A stretch of 64,000 nucleotides of DNA from Molanna angustata. Taxonomy: Eukaryota > Arthropoda > Insecta > Trichoptera > Molannidae. Position 1 is the first letter of the stretch, and every line of letters starts with the position of its first letter. This document shows positions 46,201-56,970 of this stretch, piece after piece. The DNA is taken from NCBI GenBank assembly GCA_963576475.1, contig OY754984.1:22221215-22285214 (forward strand), in the 5' to 3' direction. The translations under genes and the position numbers were made by a program. The notes under the pieces are model-generated. The model did not search any database and was not told the origin of the DNA. It worked only from the letters and a program-made list of their open reading frames with translations.

Positions 46201-47015
46201 ACTCCTCTTTTATATTATATATCTTTCAACATCCCTACCTACACCTGTAGAACTAGACACACTCCTCTTTTATATTATATATCTTTCAACATCCCTACCT
46301 ACACCTGTAGAACTAGACACACTCCTCTTTTATATTATATATCTTTCAACATCCCTACCTACACCTGTAGACACTAGACACACTCCTCTTTTATATTATA
46401 TATCTTTCAACATCCCTACCTACACCTGTAGACACTAGACACACTCCTCTTTTATATTATATATCTTTCAACATCCCTACCTACACCTGTAGAACTAGAC
46501 ACACTCCTCTTTTATATTATATATCTTTCAACATCCCTACCTACACCTGTAGACACTAGACACACTCCTCTTTTATATTATATATCTTTCAACATCCCTA
46601 CCTACACCTGTAGACACTAGACACACTCCTCTTTTATATTATATATCTTTCAACATCCCTACCTACACCTGTAGAACTAGACACACTCCTCTTTTATATT
46701 ATATATCTTTCAACATCCCTACCTACACCTGTAGAACTAGACACACTCCTCTTTTATATTATATATCTTTCAACATCCCTACCTACACCTGTAGACACTA
46801 GACACACTCCTCTTTTATATTATATATCTTTCAACATCCCTACCTACACCTGTAGAACTAGACACACTCCTCTTTTCCGTCTTACCACTCAACACACCAA
46901 CTATGCTCAACATGCAACAATGTACAGAATCTGTAATACATATAATAGGCATTTCCAAGAGATCGACATATTCTTACTTAGCGCCCCCACATTCAAACAA
47001 ATATATCAAACTTAA
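43228..47015 (+). pseudogene. LINE RT C-terminus disrupted by a 60/61-bp satellite
   Basis: The frame before the array reads SLENRRTVYDMMLLHNIINN and SPALLNYVSFNI. After the array, from about 46862, it reads HTPLFRLTTQHTNYAQHATM, MYRICNTYNRHFQEIDIFLL and APTFKQIYQT-stop. Together these are the ends of one CR1/Jockey-like RT, comparable with FNTSTRRTRHTSLFF at 26.7 kb. The array lies exactly in the variable segment between. 5'-truncated at about 43228; no catalytic motifs remain. Confidence 0.75.
43450..46875. repeat. Satellite/minisatellite of 60/61-bp units, about 57 copies
   Basis: Near-identical head-to-tail units (CTTTCAACATCCCTACCTAC, then ACCTGTAGA(C)ACTAGACACA, CTCCTCTTTTATATTATATAT). 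The first 14 units are 61 bp (GTAGACACTAG). From about 44317 on, many are 60 bp (GTAGAACTAG), with a pure run of six at 44981-45340. The 60-bp unit equals 20 codons and stays open in the LINE frame; the extra base in the 61-bp unit makes a TAG stop. It is not a CRISPR: there are no variable spacers. Confidence 0.97.
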
Positions 47016-47640
47016 AATTTCATCCTCATAATCAAATTTAACACTTAATATACTGACACATTTATATATGCAATTTCACACATCATTCACATATGTAATA
47101 TGTAACCATTCCTTATGTATCTTAATATACTACAATAACTTCAGCGACAACCTGTAATTGGCTTTGTTATTAATCAAATCATCTTTATTTTATATAATTT
47201 ATTATATGCAATAGTTTGATACATTATAATACCATTATAAAGGACCTCGATATATTGATTAAATAATGGTATGGATTGGCGAAGAAATATTTTTAGATTC
47301 TGTATAGTTTGGAGCCAGTCGCATCAATATCGTTTGTTACTTGGTTGCGAAGAGCAGCTTAAGACATAGCACGATGAGAATGAAAATGAATTAATCCAAA
47401 ATTAAGGCAAATCAAGATTAATACATAAATCGGTTAAAAAGACATAATTTACCATGTAAAGATTAAAAAAACAGTCCCCTTTCCGTCAAATACTGTTTTT
47501 ATTTTATTTTTTTTATGGTGAAATATGGTTTTTTAAGTAGATTTATGTATGTAATTATGTAACACAATTTTTGGATTGAGTCACTTTCATTTTCACCGTG
47601 CGACATATTAGTGCCCTTGGAATTCTGAATCAGTAAACTC
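47016..47640. other. LINE 3' UTR and anonymous AT-rich DNA
   Basis: Probable LINE 3' UTR up to about 47250, then unassigned sequence. Confidence 0.35.
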
Positions 47641-47649
47641 ATTATTATT

Positions 47650-47955
<306 letters not shown>

Positions 47956-48165
47956 ATAAATTATAAGTGTTCTCACATCCTGTGAAAGGATTTTTGAGAA
48001 AAATTTGTAAAAAAGTGTTGGCCACAACACACTTTTTAATAACGGTAGGTATTAAAGATTTTGTAATTTTAGGTGAGATGAGACTGGAGTGTGGGGATAC
48101 TTACATGCATCCTTTTTAAAGATAATGCATCCCCGAACACCTGTCGCAAGTTACCCAACATTGAT

Positions 48166-48345
48166 GGGTGGTGGCAGAGCGGTTAACGCACTGGGTAAGT
48201 AATCCAGTGATCGCGAGTTCGAATCCTGCCACGACCGATTTCGTTCACTTTAATTTAGGTAATGTATGAAGATTTTATGTAATTAATACAAGGACAAATT
48301 CTTATAAAAATATATTTATAATTGTGGGATATGTCTTTATGGTAT
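48166..48345 (+). mobile_element. tRNA-Thr-like SINE, copy 1
   Basis: The head has an A-box-like TGGCAGAGCGGTTAACG, an anticodon-arm-like CTGGGTAAGTAATCCAG with an AGT in the 7-base loop, and a B box GAGTTCGAATCC. The tail CGACCGATTTCGTTCAC, then TATGAAGAT and ACAAGGACAAATTC matches the copy at 54780-54985. The acceptor stem does not pair, so it is not a functional tRNA. Confidence 0.75.
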
Positions 48346-49200
48346 GGTATATATAATATATTTTAAATTAATTCTTCCACTTCTAGAAGTCGAGCCAATG
48401 ACGCCGAAATATTTGTCAAACGATTCACCACTATGTCACGGGATGAAAATGTAGCTAAGTACGTATCCAATATAAAAACATCGCAAGTGGAGTTTTCTTA
48501 AAAAGTTTTGCGCTACATTGTTTTATATATATTAATATTTGTGCCGTAAATGTTGTATACAATAGGGAAATTTGTGAAAAAGCTCATAAATTAGCGATAT
48601 TATTTGTCGTTGGGTATATAATGACGATAAATAATAAATAAAACGATAAAACTGAGAAGGCATTGTCGAAAAGAAAGTTGTAGCACAATGCCGAGTGAGA
48701 AACGGTGGCCGCTTCTGTGAAAGACCCAAACTCAGAAAGTCTATACATTACACGGAACCGCACAAATTTTCAAAATGTGGTGTGCACCGCCAAATAAGGA
48801 GATTCTCGGATGCACAGACCAAAGAACATGTGGTCTGTTTGATTTTTCATTCTGAATTTGTCGATTGTTTATTTATTTGTATGTTTGCATCTTTGTGTAG
48901 ATATTTTTTTGTAAACTGGCTGGCTTATTGGCAGACGATATTTTTTTCAAACCAACCAGAGTTATCATTAAATAATATACAATACAGTGCGTTGTATAGT
49001 AAGAAGGTAATCACATGACATAAAGAAAAGAAAGATTGCAGAAGAAAAGTAAAAAAAAAGTGATCAAAAAAGATTGAGTATAAGAACAGTTCATGGTATT
49101 GAAAAGAAAACAAAATGATAAAAAGAAGAAATCTGGTATTATCATCAGATAGATATTTTTGCTTTAGCCTTTTTAAAATATTTTTAGTGAGATATTATTA
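48346..49200. other. No gene recognised
   Basis: Open frames in this stretch have no family motif. AT-rich. Confidence 0.3.
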
Positions 49201-49201
49201 G

Positions 49202-49405
49202 TTGAAAAAAAATTACATTCACTGTTCGAGCAGAACAATCAAATATCCTAAAACTTTTTACATTCCTAAGTGTAATAACAACTACGCTCCTAATACTCTT
49301 GTGTATCATGCTTGCGCGGTGTACAATGCTTCCTTTAATACACTCGACATCTCTGCGAGCTTTCTTAGTGCGTTTAGTACAGCTGTCTCCTACTATCGTT
49401 CCTAA
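49202..49405 (+). pseudogene. Possible LINE C-terminal remnant
   Basis: A frame with SSRTIKYPKTFYIPKCNNNY and HACAVYNASFNTLDISASF. The 'F.IP.C..NYA...L..A...YN...' pattern resembles the extreme C-terminus of Jockey/CR1-type LINE RTs. It is immediately upstream of the 115-bp satellite, whose unit may come from this LINE's 3' UTR. Confidence 0.45.
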
Positions 49406-49967
49406 TACTTTGATTTAATCAGCTGTCATATTTTAGAGTTTTTTTATGTACTAGTAAATAAATTATACATTATTTGTATTTTTTTTTGTAATTGATATAA
49501 AATATCCTATTGAGTAATGCATGGAGTTTTCACTGGTCCACTAATAAAGCAATGTACATTGTCTGTTTTATATATTGTGTAGACTGTATAACTCTCTATC
49601 AACCAATAAATAAATATTATCCTATTGAATAATGCATGGAGTTTTCACTGGTCCACTAATAAAGCAATGTACATTGTCTGTTTTATATATTGTGTAGACT
49701 GTATAACTCTCTATCAACCAATAAATAAATATTATCCTATTGAATAATGCATGGAGTTTTCACTGGTCCACTAATAAAGCAATGTACATTGTCTGTTTTA
49801 TATATTGTGTAGACTGTACAACTCTCTATCAACCAATAAATAAATATTATCCTATTGAATAATGCATGGAGTTTTCACTGGTCCACTAATAAAGCAATGT
49901 ACATTGTCTGTTTTATATATTGTGTAGACTGTATAACTCTCTATCAACCAATAAATAAATATTATCC

Positions 49968-50181
49968 TTAATTAGCTATAAACCACTTGTTTTTTGAGTC
50001 ACTTCGCGACATGTTTCGGAAGCGCTGTCCTTCCATCGACCGGCGTGTCGAGACTGACATGTTGAATTTGTGTGTATGTGTCTGTGAAGCGAGGGGGGTG
50101 GCGGTGGCGTCGATGGAAGGACAGCGCTTCCGAAACATGTCGCGAAGTGACTCAAAAAACAAGTGGTTTATAGCTAATTAA
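49968..50181. mobile_element. 214-bp hairpin element, copy 1
   Basis: Arms of 73 bp are perfect reverse complements (49968-50040 and 50109-50181), starting TTAATTAGCTATAAACCAC and ending GTCCTTCCATCGAC at the inner edge. The 68-bp spacer is GC- and GT-rich. A further 65-bp non-satellite segment (50182-50246) follows. A foldback or MITE-like insertion into the satellite. Confidence 0.9.
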
Positions 50182-51058
50182 TAATTCAAAAATGGTTCAT
50201 ATTAACTACCACAAAATATCCGCCGAATCATTAAATGATATTAAATATTATCCTATTGAATAATGCATGGAGTTTTCACTGGTCCACTAATAAAGCAATG
50301 TACATTGTCTGTTTTATATATTGTGTAGACTGTATAACTCTCTATCAACCAATAAATAAATATTATCCTATTGAATAATGCATAGAGTTTTCACTGGTCC
50401 ACTAATAAAGCAATGTACATTGTCTGTTTTATATATTGTGTAGACTGTATAACTCTCTATCAACCAATAAATAAATATTATCCTATTGAATAATGCATGG
50501 AGTTTTCACTGGTCCACTAATAAAGCAATGTACATTGTCTGTTTTATATATTGTGTAGACTGTATAACTCTCTATCAACCAATAAATAAATATTATCCTA
50601 TTGAATAATGCATAGAGTTTTCACTGGTCCACTAATAAAGCAATGTACATTGTCTGTTTTATATATTGTGTAGACTGTATAACTCTCTATCAACCAATAA
50701 ATAAATATTATCCTATTGAATAATGCATAGAGTTTTCACTGGTCCACTAATAAAGCAATGTACATTGTCTGTTTTATATATTGTGTAGACTGTATAACTC
50801 TCTATCAACCAATAAATAAATATTATCCTATTGAATAATGCATAGAGTTTTCACTGGTCCACTAATAAAGCAATGTACATTGTCTGTTTTATATATTGTG
50901 TAGACTGTATAACTCTCTATCAACCAATAAATAAATATTATCCTATTGAATAATGCATGGAGTTTTCACTGGTCCACTAATAAAGCAATGTACATTGTCT
51001 GTTTTATATATTGTGTAGACTGTATAACTCTCTATCAACCAATAAATAAATATTATCC

Positions 51059-51272
51059 TTAATTAGCTATAAACCACTTGTTTTTTGAGTCACTTCGCGA
51101 CATGTTTCGGAAGCGCTGTCCTTCCATCGACCGGCGTGTCGAGACTGACATGTTGAATTTGTGTGTATGTGTCTGTGAAGCGAGGGGGGTGGCGGTGGCG
51201 TCGATGGAAGGACAGCGCTTCCGAAACATGTCGCGAAGTGACTCAAAAAACAAGTGGTTTATAGCTAATTAA
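51059..51272. mobile_element. 214-bp hairpin element, copy 2
   Basis: Identical to copy 1, including spacer and the 65-bp right flank, and at the same phase within the monomer. This indicates amplification with the satellite rather than independent insertion. Confidence 0.9.
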
Positions 51273-51780
51273 TAATTCAAAAATGGTTCATATTAACTAC
51301 CACAAAATATCCGCCGAATCATTAAATGATATTAAATATTATCCTATTGAATAATGCATGGAGTTTTCACTGGTCCACTAATAAAGCAATGTACATTGTC
51401 TGTTTTATATATTGTGTAGACTGTATAACTCTCTATCAACCAATAAATAAATATTATCCTATTGAATAATGCATAGAGTTTTCACTGGTCCACTAATAAA
51501 GCAATGTACATTGTCTGTTTTATATATTGTGTAGACTGTATAACTCTCTATCAACCAATAAATAAATATTATCCTATTGAATAATGCATGGAGTTTTCAC
51601 TGGTCCACTAATAAAGCAATGTACATTGTCTGTTTTATATATTGTGTAGACTGTATAACTCTCTATCAACCAATAAATAAATATTATCCTATTGAATAAT
51701 GCATAGAGTTTTCACTGGTCCACTAATAAAGCAATGCAACATTGTATAATAAATTTTATAGATTGTATAACTCTATATTA

Positions 51781-52250
51781 TGTAACGAATACATAAATAC
51801 AATAGACGACGTACTATCAGGACGGATGTTATTCCATAATCTTACTGAATATACTCCTAATTTAGATTATCTTACAGAAAATAATTGATAAAACTTATTG
51901 TAAATAATTAAGTATAAATATATTGTTCGCTGTAGGGCTCATTGCCATCAATCAATTCCTCACATATGTTCAGCCAGATTATATCACAGTTTCGATTGTT
52001 ATATCTAGTGGGGTAGAAATTCTATGGTGATATGAAATATGCTAAGTAGTGTCGGTAGACCACAAAAAGATGGGCAGACGACAAAATCCCGAACGCCGGG
52101 ATCAATCGGATCGATAAAGCGCAAGACGGAGATATTATTTGGAGAATTAAGAAACTTGCCTACTTTCATCAGTAGAGAGATGGCTACAAAAAGAAAAAGA
52201 AAATTGTCAGGAATGAATGGATGTCCTATAAAGTTCACAATGAGCTAGAA
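51781..52250. other. Anonymous DNA with weak LINE-like text
   Basis: At 52039-52110 the frame SSVGRPQKDGQTTK weakly recalls the GRP.KRW.DD block of RTE LINEs. Otherwise nothing is recognised. Confidence 0.3.
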
Positions 52251-52255
52251 GTGTG

Positions 52256-52440
52256 AAGTCTAGAATATCTTTGAAAAACATCTTTATTCTTGATTCCAGA
52301 ATGTCTTTGAAAAGCATCTTTATTCTTGATTCCAGAATGTCTTTGAAAAACATCTTTATTCTTGTTTCCAGAATGTCTTTGAAAAACATCTTTATTCTTG
52401 ATTCCAGAATGTCTTTGAAAAACGTCTTTATTCTTGATTT
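52256..52440. repeat. 36-bp minisatellite, five copies
   Basis: The unit AGAATGTCTTTGAAAAACAT + CTTTATTCTTGATTCC is repeated five times with few changes. It stays open in one frame, giving a 12-residue repeat (SRMSLKNIFILD). No independent sign of coding function. Confidence 0.92.
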
Positions 52441-52629
52441 TTCATATTTTTTATCTTTCATAATTTTCCTCTCAGTTTCATCACACTGTCGTAGAAAATA
52501 TATGTTTCAAACAAAGAGAAATATAATCAGTTAAATTGTTTAAAAGTGTGGCACAAAGGAGACTCAGAAAATATTTATAATAAGAGCTTGTACTTGAAGA
52601 AAAGAGATAATAATTTTATAAAACCTGTC

Positions 52630-52985
52630 CGATCATGAAATACAGCATAGAAACAAGAGCTGACACCGCCAGAACAAAAAACCTCCTAAGAACCACTGAG
52701 ATGAAGACTCTACGACCCATCGCAGGCGTAACACTTCGTGAAAGAGTAAGGAACTCGGAGATATCTCGAAGATGTTGTGCGATAGGGAAGAACACGAAGA
52801 CGATTCTGGAGAGATCATGTGGGGAGAGCGGGTTCGGATCGAGTGGTGAGGATGGCAGCGGATGGGGAGATAACAAATGGCAGACCCCCTGGAAGACCAC
52901 CCAAGCGATGGAAGGATAGCTGGACGTCCACCTCACAAGAGAAGTCTCCGAGAATAACAGGACACAGTCCTAACTAAAGCAGAAG
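52630..52985 (+). pseudogene. Degenerate LINE C-terminus
   Basis: The frame SIETRADTARTKNLLRTTEM and KTLRPIAGVTLRERVRNSEI, then frameshifted GRPPKRWKDSW-like text near 52890-52925. This is the RTE-like connection region with block order as in 31470-32024 but from another family. Ends near AAGAAGAAGAATTT. Confidence 0.65.
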
Positions 52986-53680
52986 AAGAATTTTATAAGA
53001 AGACTGAGAATGTCCTGGATGCGATAAATGTATGAATGGATTAATTAATTGTAAGAAAGTTGAGTCAAAAAAGCTTTGAGTCAATTCAAATATCTAATTT
53101 ATTTCTTTTTTTTCTCTCAATCAATCAATTTTTTCAACAAAATTTTACAATTTTTGTTGTGTGTGCATGACTCATAATGAAATATTGTGTTTGGAAAGAG
53201 AGAAAGAAGGATGCATACGCTTGAATGCGTAGCGTATGTATGTACATGTACTTATATTATATGTAAATGTATCTATAAATAAACAACGCAATAGACAATA
53301 ATGTATAACTAGCTCACCTTAGCACAGGCTATGCCTAGTGAGGGGGCTAGTAACAAAGATACAAACAAAAAGAGATAGCTTTAACGATGTAAGCAATGGT
53401 GAAATAATGAAATTATATTTATTGCAATGAAATAACTTATATTTACTATGTATGTCTACTATATATGAATAAGCTTATATTACCTTCAATTATTTTGTAT
53501 CTTATATCAACTCTATGTTTTTGGATAGAATTAAATAAAAATAAAATAAATAAATAGTTGAAAACGTCAAAAAATAATACACGATAAGACAAAATTAAAA
53601 AAGATAGATAAAAACAAAAATATACACATATACAGGAGTATAATTTTTCATTTGTTACGCGTTCAGGGAATCTATTTCTC
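52986..53680. other. AT-rich DNA with a LINE 3' end near 53305-53350
   Basis: GCTCACC..AGCACAGGCTATGCC.TAGTGAGG at 53310-53345 matches, in sense orientation, the 3'-terminal hairpin of the LINE at 8371-8405. No coding part was seen beside it. Confidence 0.45.
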
Positions 53681-53681
53681 A

Positions 53682-54072
53682 AATCTCGCACAGTAAATGT
53701 CGTATTCGACTTTGTTGCCTAAAAATGTAGAATAAAATATATGTAGTATGGTAGGCTGTTAGCCTATTTTTGAAATCAGTCAACATTAAAATCGTTCGAC
53801 TTATTCGTCTTATTGCCATTGTGACTAAAAAAGACAAAATAGCGAAAAGACTTTTTGATACAGACGCTTATTGTATATAAATGCAATATGGCGACCATTT
53901 TTGACAGAAAAGATCATGCGGCATTGAATGTCGAGTGGTCCTATACCACTCGTCAAAATCTCGATTGATTTTCATTCGACTATGTCGCATGCGAGACTCA
54001 AGAATATCATAAAATTCTAGAAATCGTGTGAAAGTAATAATATGTCGTATACGACATCGTTGATGCGAGATT
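53682..54072. mobile_element. MITE with about 36-bp imperfect TIRs
   Basis: The left end AATCTCGCA, then ATGTCGTATTCGAC (53682-53713) is mirrored by GTCGTATACGACAT and TGCGAGATT (about 54041-54072). Inside are further short GTCGA/TCGAC motifs. Length 391 bp, no coding frame. Confidence 0.65.
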
Positions 54073-54595
54073 AAAGAATAGGAATAATAATGCAGATAAA
54101 AAACAGTGGAAAAAATGGGGTTCTTAGTTTGAATCGAGCCCCTCTTTAAGCATCACAGTCCGTCTTGTAACAACGCCCAAACACACACACAACAGTTAGC
54201 CGAGTGGAGCTTAAGGAAAGGCATTATATTTAATACATAGGTACATACCAACGGAGCCAGGCCACATTACAAACAAAAGAAATAATAATAATAAAAAGTG
54301 CCCGTAAATCAAGGACTCACTTCTCGCTGCTTAGTATCCGCAATTAAAACTTGCTTTATGAATGGATGATGGCCGACTGGAAGTACGAAAGTGTGGTTTG
54401 GGAAGATCGAGCAGAAGCCGAAATTTCAACAATCGCCTATATTCAAGTGACATCGTTTGTTTGCGACTAAATAATATCCATAAAAAGGGCGCTCCGATGC
54501 AAATGAATTCAAAGATTATTTATCAAATATTTGTAATAATTGTAACAAAAATTTGGCAATAATAATATTGGGTGTAAGACGTACGAATAGCGATC
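54073..54595. other. No gene recognised
   Basis: Mixed sequence, no supported feature. The frame at 54362-54562 shows no convincing family motif. Confidence 0.3.
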
Positions 54596-54599
54596 TTAT

Positions 54600-55456
54600 T
54601 GTGTTTTAAAATTCCCTTATCGAGAGATAATTATTTGAAAGAATTGAACACTATCAAACAAATTGCCCGTAACAATGGTTACAAGGATGAAATTGTTAAT
54701 AATATTTTAAACAAAAAAATTAAGAAAACTTTTAAAGACCAATACCTTCACCCAAAAATAATTGAGGATAACAACAATAATTTTTTTTTTTTTTTTTAAA
54801 TAAAAATGAATATGTCCTTGTTAAACAAGTACATATACATCTTCCTACGTTCCCTAAACTAAGCATACATGCTTGTCCTATAGGTGAACGAGATCGGTCG
54901 AGGCGGGATTCGAACTCGCGCCACTGGATTACTAACCCAGCGCGCTAACCGCTCTGCCATCCACCCATCCACCACCACCCAATGGAGAAAATTATTATTT
55001 TTTAACAATGATATATCAAATCTAATAAAAAAGAATATCCCGAACACAATTTCACCAGCCTTCTGCACAAATAATAAACTGAAAAATATAATACTTAATA
55101 ATAAAGACAAGATAAATAAATTAGAAAAATCGGGAGTTTACAAATTAAGTTGTAATGACTGTAATCAATTTTATATTGGGAAAACAAATAGAAATTTTCA
55201 AATTAGAACACAAGAACACTTACGCTGTCTGAAAAATAATAATTTTTCAGAATTCGCTGAACACCTTATAGAATTTAATCATCATTTTGACATTAAAACA
55301 GGTTTACAGATATTACATACAGGATATTCAAATTTAAAATTAGCTGATTTGGAAATATTAGAAATTAGGAAAAGTATAAACAATAACCAGGATATAATAA
55401 ACAATCAAATTAATTTTCCTAATAGTCCGCTACTTAATATATTCCCTATCAAATAA
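54600..55456 (+). pseudogene. PLE linker and GIY-YIG frame, disrupted
   Basis: The upstream piece reads KIPLSRDNYLKELNTIKQIA and RNNGYKDEIVNNIL, the PLE linker after RT. After the SINE: FFNNDISNLIKKNIPNTISP, then the GIY-YIG core SGVYKLSCNDCNQFYIGKTN, RTQEHLRC and FAEHLIEFNHHF to a natural C-terminus SPLLNIFPIK. RT motifs are absent, so the copy is 5'-truncated. Divergent from PLE-A to E, but closely similar in its C-terminus to the fragment at 39683-39899. Confidence 0.78.
54780..54985 (-). mobile_element. tRNA-Thr-like SINE, copy 2, inside the PLE
   Basis: On the minus strand: TGGCAGAGCGGTTAGCG (A box), CTGGGTTAGTAATCCAG with AGT in the loop, B box GAGTTCGAATCCC, then CGACCGATCTCGTTCAC, a body with GAAGATGTATATGTAC and ACAAGGACATATTC, and an A-tail (T run at 54781-54799 on plus). 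The acceptor stem does not pair. Head and body match 48166-48345. Confidence 0.82.
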
Positions 55457-55631
55457 ATTAACATAGATTAAATTAATAATAATAAAAAAAATAATAATAA
55501 TAAATTTTATAAATAATTTTTATCTTGCGTTTCCTAAACACCGGGTTGTCGCTTGCTCCACTACTTTCGAATTGACTCCTCCCACATCTTTAGTTTAGGT
55601 TAAGTCTATATTTTCATTTTTAATTTAGTAC

Positions 55632-55672
55632 GTAAGTCATCCTGAAGATGAGAACATCGTTCTCGAAACCGG
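55632..55672 (+). ncRNA. Hammerhead-like motif in third PLE family
   Basis: CTGAAGA, T, then stem GAGAAC / GTTCTC, then GAAACCGGTC. Same layout as PLE-D despite no sequence similarity in the stem, so the structure is conserved over sequence. Cleavage site not located. Confidence 0.45.
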
Positions 55673-55735
55673 TCGACAGTTATTTGTGCTCATAAGTGGT
55701 GTATACCAAGTTATTATTATATATATTATAAAATA

Positions 55736-56100
55736 AAAAAAAAATAATAACTTAATTAATTTGTGATGTCGAGGTTCGGAACTAATAGATAAAGATTTAA
55801 CGCGACTCTACTCTATTGAACGATCAACACATGAATAAAGATCTTTCGATCAGCTCGTATCAACGGCGCGGCGGTGGGCTCTTGGTTCGTCGATTCTCGT
55901 CAATCGTCTGTATTCGAGAGTATTCGAGATAAATGAATCTATTGCAGCTATCTAGGTGCAGCTACAATGTCATATTATAATCCAGTGCTAGCAACAGTAA
56001 TTATGATATTGAAAATTATTTTATAAAAAACACAGAACAATAAAAAGAAAAAAAAAATGAAAATATTTTTAATAAAAACAAAAAGTATACAAAAAATAAT
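55736..56100. other. No gene recognised
   Basis: AT-rich with a mixed patch at 55860-55930. Nothing supported. Confidence 0.3.
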
Positions 56101-56102
56101 AA

Positions 56103-56330
56103 GTATGACGAACGCCGTTGCACAGTTGGTAAGCCGTTCGGTTTCTGTGCGGGCGTCTTGGGTTCGATTCCCAGCAGAGGAGAAATTTATTTAAATTCAT
56201 TTCTCACGCAAATATTGCTTCTCTGGGCTAGAAACACAGGTTAGTTGGAAGAAATTGCCATACGCTAATAAACTCGCCACTTGCGCAGGGTGCAAGGAAG
56301 TGTTCATTATTATTATTATAAAAAAAATAA
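56103..56330 (+). mobile_element. tRNA-derived SINE
   Basis: The head has GTTGCACAGTTGGTAAG (A-box region) and GGGTTCGATTCCCAGC (B box). The body includes TTCTCACGCAAATATTGCTTC, then GTTAGTTGGAAGAAATTGCC and GCAGGGTGCAAGGAAGTGTT, ending in ATT repeats near 56310-56320. The 3' half matches 38690-38795 (minus). Confidence 0.68.
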
Positions 56331-56775
56331 CTAATAACATTTTTTGTAATAAAACATTTTTTGATCATATCATTATGTGACAACATAGATGAATACCATA
56401 GATACAATATTTTGATAACATATATGTACATACTATGTTATTACATTTGCAATAAGAGACGAAATTTGATTTCGATCTTTATGAAGTTATATATACCAAT
56501 TACAGATAAGGAACTCTACATACATTGCTACATAATATATCTTAATAAATGTAATGTTCCGTTGTACAGATGTATAGCTACTTATACAAAAGTTTTAAAT
56601 GAACTAGACATATTCCACCTGTCAAAAACAAAAATAAATAAAAATCCTTATGATAAGGTAGAGGTAGTTTTTTAAAAAATCTTTGGTGACTACTTATTCA
56701 CGCACACACCACACACAAACACATACTATCGTGCTCCCAGTTTTCTCCTGTTTTCTCGTTTCTTACTCCCTACTA
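56331..56775. other. AT-rich DNA, no gene recognised
   Basis: A CA-rich patch lies at 56700-56725. Nothing else supported. Confidence 0.3.
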
Positions 56776-56970
56776 ATGGAAAAGATTATTTGAAATCAAC
56801 CAGAAATTTCCCGAGTGAGAGTAGAGCTTGTCAATACATGGTAGAAATCCACGCCCGAGTGAGTTCCGAACAAACCACTCAGGTGGTTAATGGAAAAGAT
56901 TCTTTGAAATCAATCAGAAATTGCTCGAGTGAGACCCGAACAAACTACTCAGGTGGTTAATGGAAAAGAA
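56776..56970. repeat. Tandem duplication, about 2.5 copies
   Basis: TAATGGAAAAGATT(A/C)TTTGA starts each unit, followed by AGAAATT..CGAGTGAGA and CCACTCAGGTGGT-like ends. Units begin near 56776, 56890 and 56957, so unit lengths differ (the first carries an insert). Confidence 0.7.

Larger units (their letters stand above)
49499..51780. repeat. 115-bp satellite with 1091-bp higher-order repeat
   Basis: The monomer (ATTATCCTATTGAATAATGC, ATGGAGTTTTCACTGGTCCA, AATAAAGCAATGTACATTG, ..., CAACCAATAAATAAAT) is 115 bp. Four monomers precede the first hairpin; seven separate the hairpins; four follow, the last one decaying. Period between the hairpins is 1091 bp (7 x 115 + 286). The CATGG/CATAG variant order after each hairpin starts G, A, G, A, consistent with block duplication. 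Confidence 0.95.
54600..55735 (+). mobile_element. Third PLE family, fragment interrupted by a SINE
   Basis: Coding pieces at 54600-54779 and 54990-55456 belong to one PLE protein. The 3' UTR has a hammerhead-like motif (55632-55672) and ends near an AT run at 55715-55735, without a long (TA)n tract. The SINE at 54780-54985 splits it. Confidence 0.78.

Noticed and set aside
43450..46875. CRISPR array
   Set aside because: Units are contiguous with no variable spacers, and the setting is eukaryotic; it is a satellite.
48170..48240. Functional tRNA gene, plus strand
   Set aside because: Same SINE family; acceptor stem mismatched.
49968..50181. 64-codon frames on both strands of the hairpin (MFFESLRDMFRKRC...)
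   Set aside because: The same peptide appears on both strands because the DNA is a perfect inverted repeat; no independent coding evidence.
54480..54515. GAPM-coding text near 54490 as PLE RT motif B
   Set aside because: The residues after GAPM do not match the motif and the surrounding frame has no RT text; likely chance.
54896..54968. Functional tRNA-Thr(AGU) gene, minus strand
   Set aside because: The acceptor stem does not pair and the head continues into a SINE body and A-tail shared with 48.2 kb.
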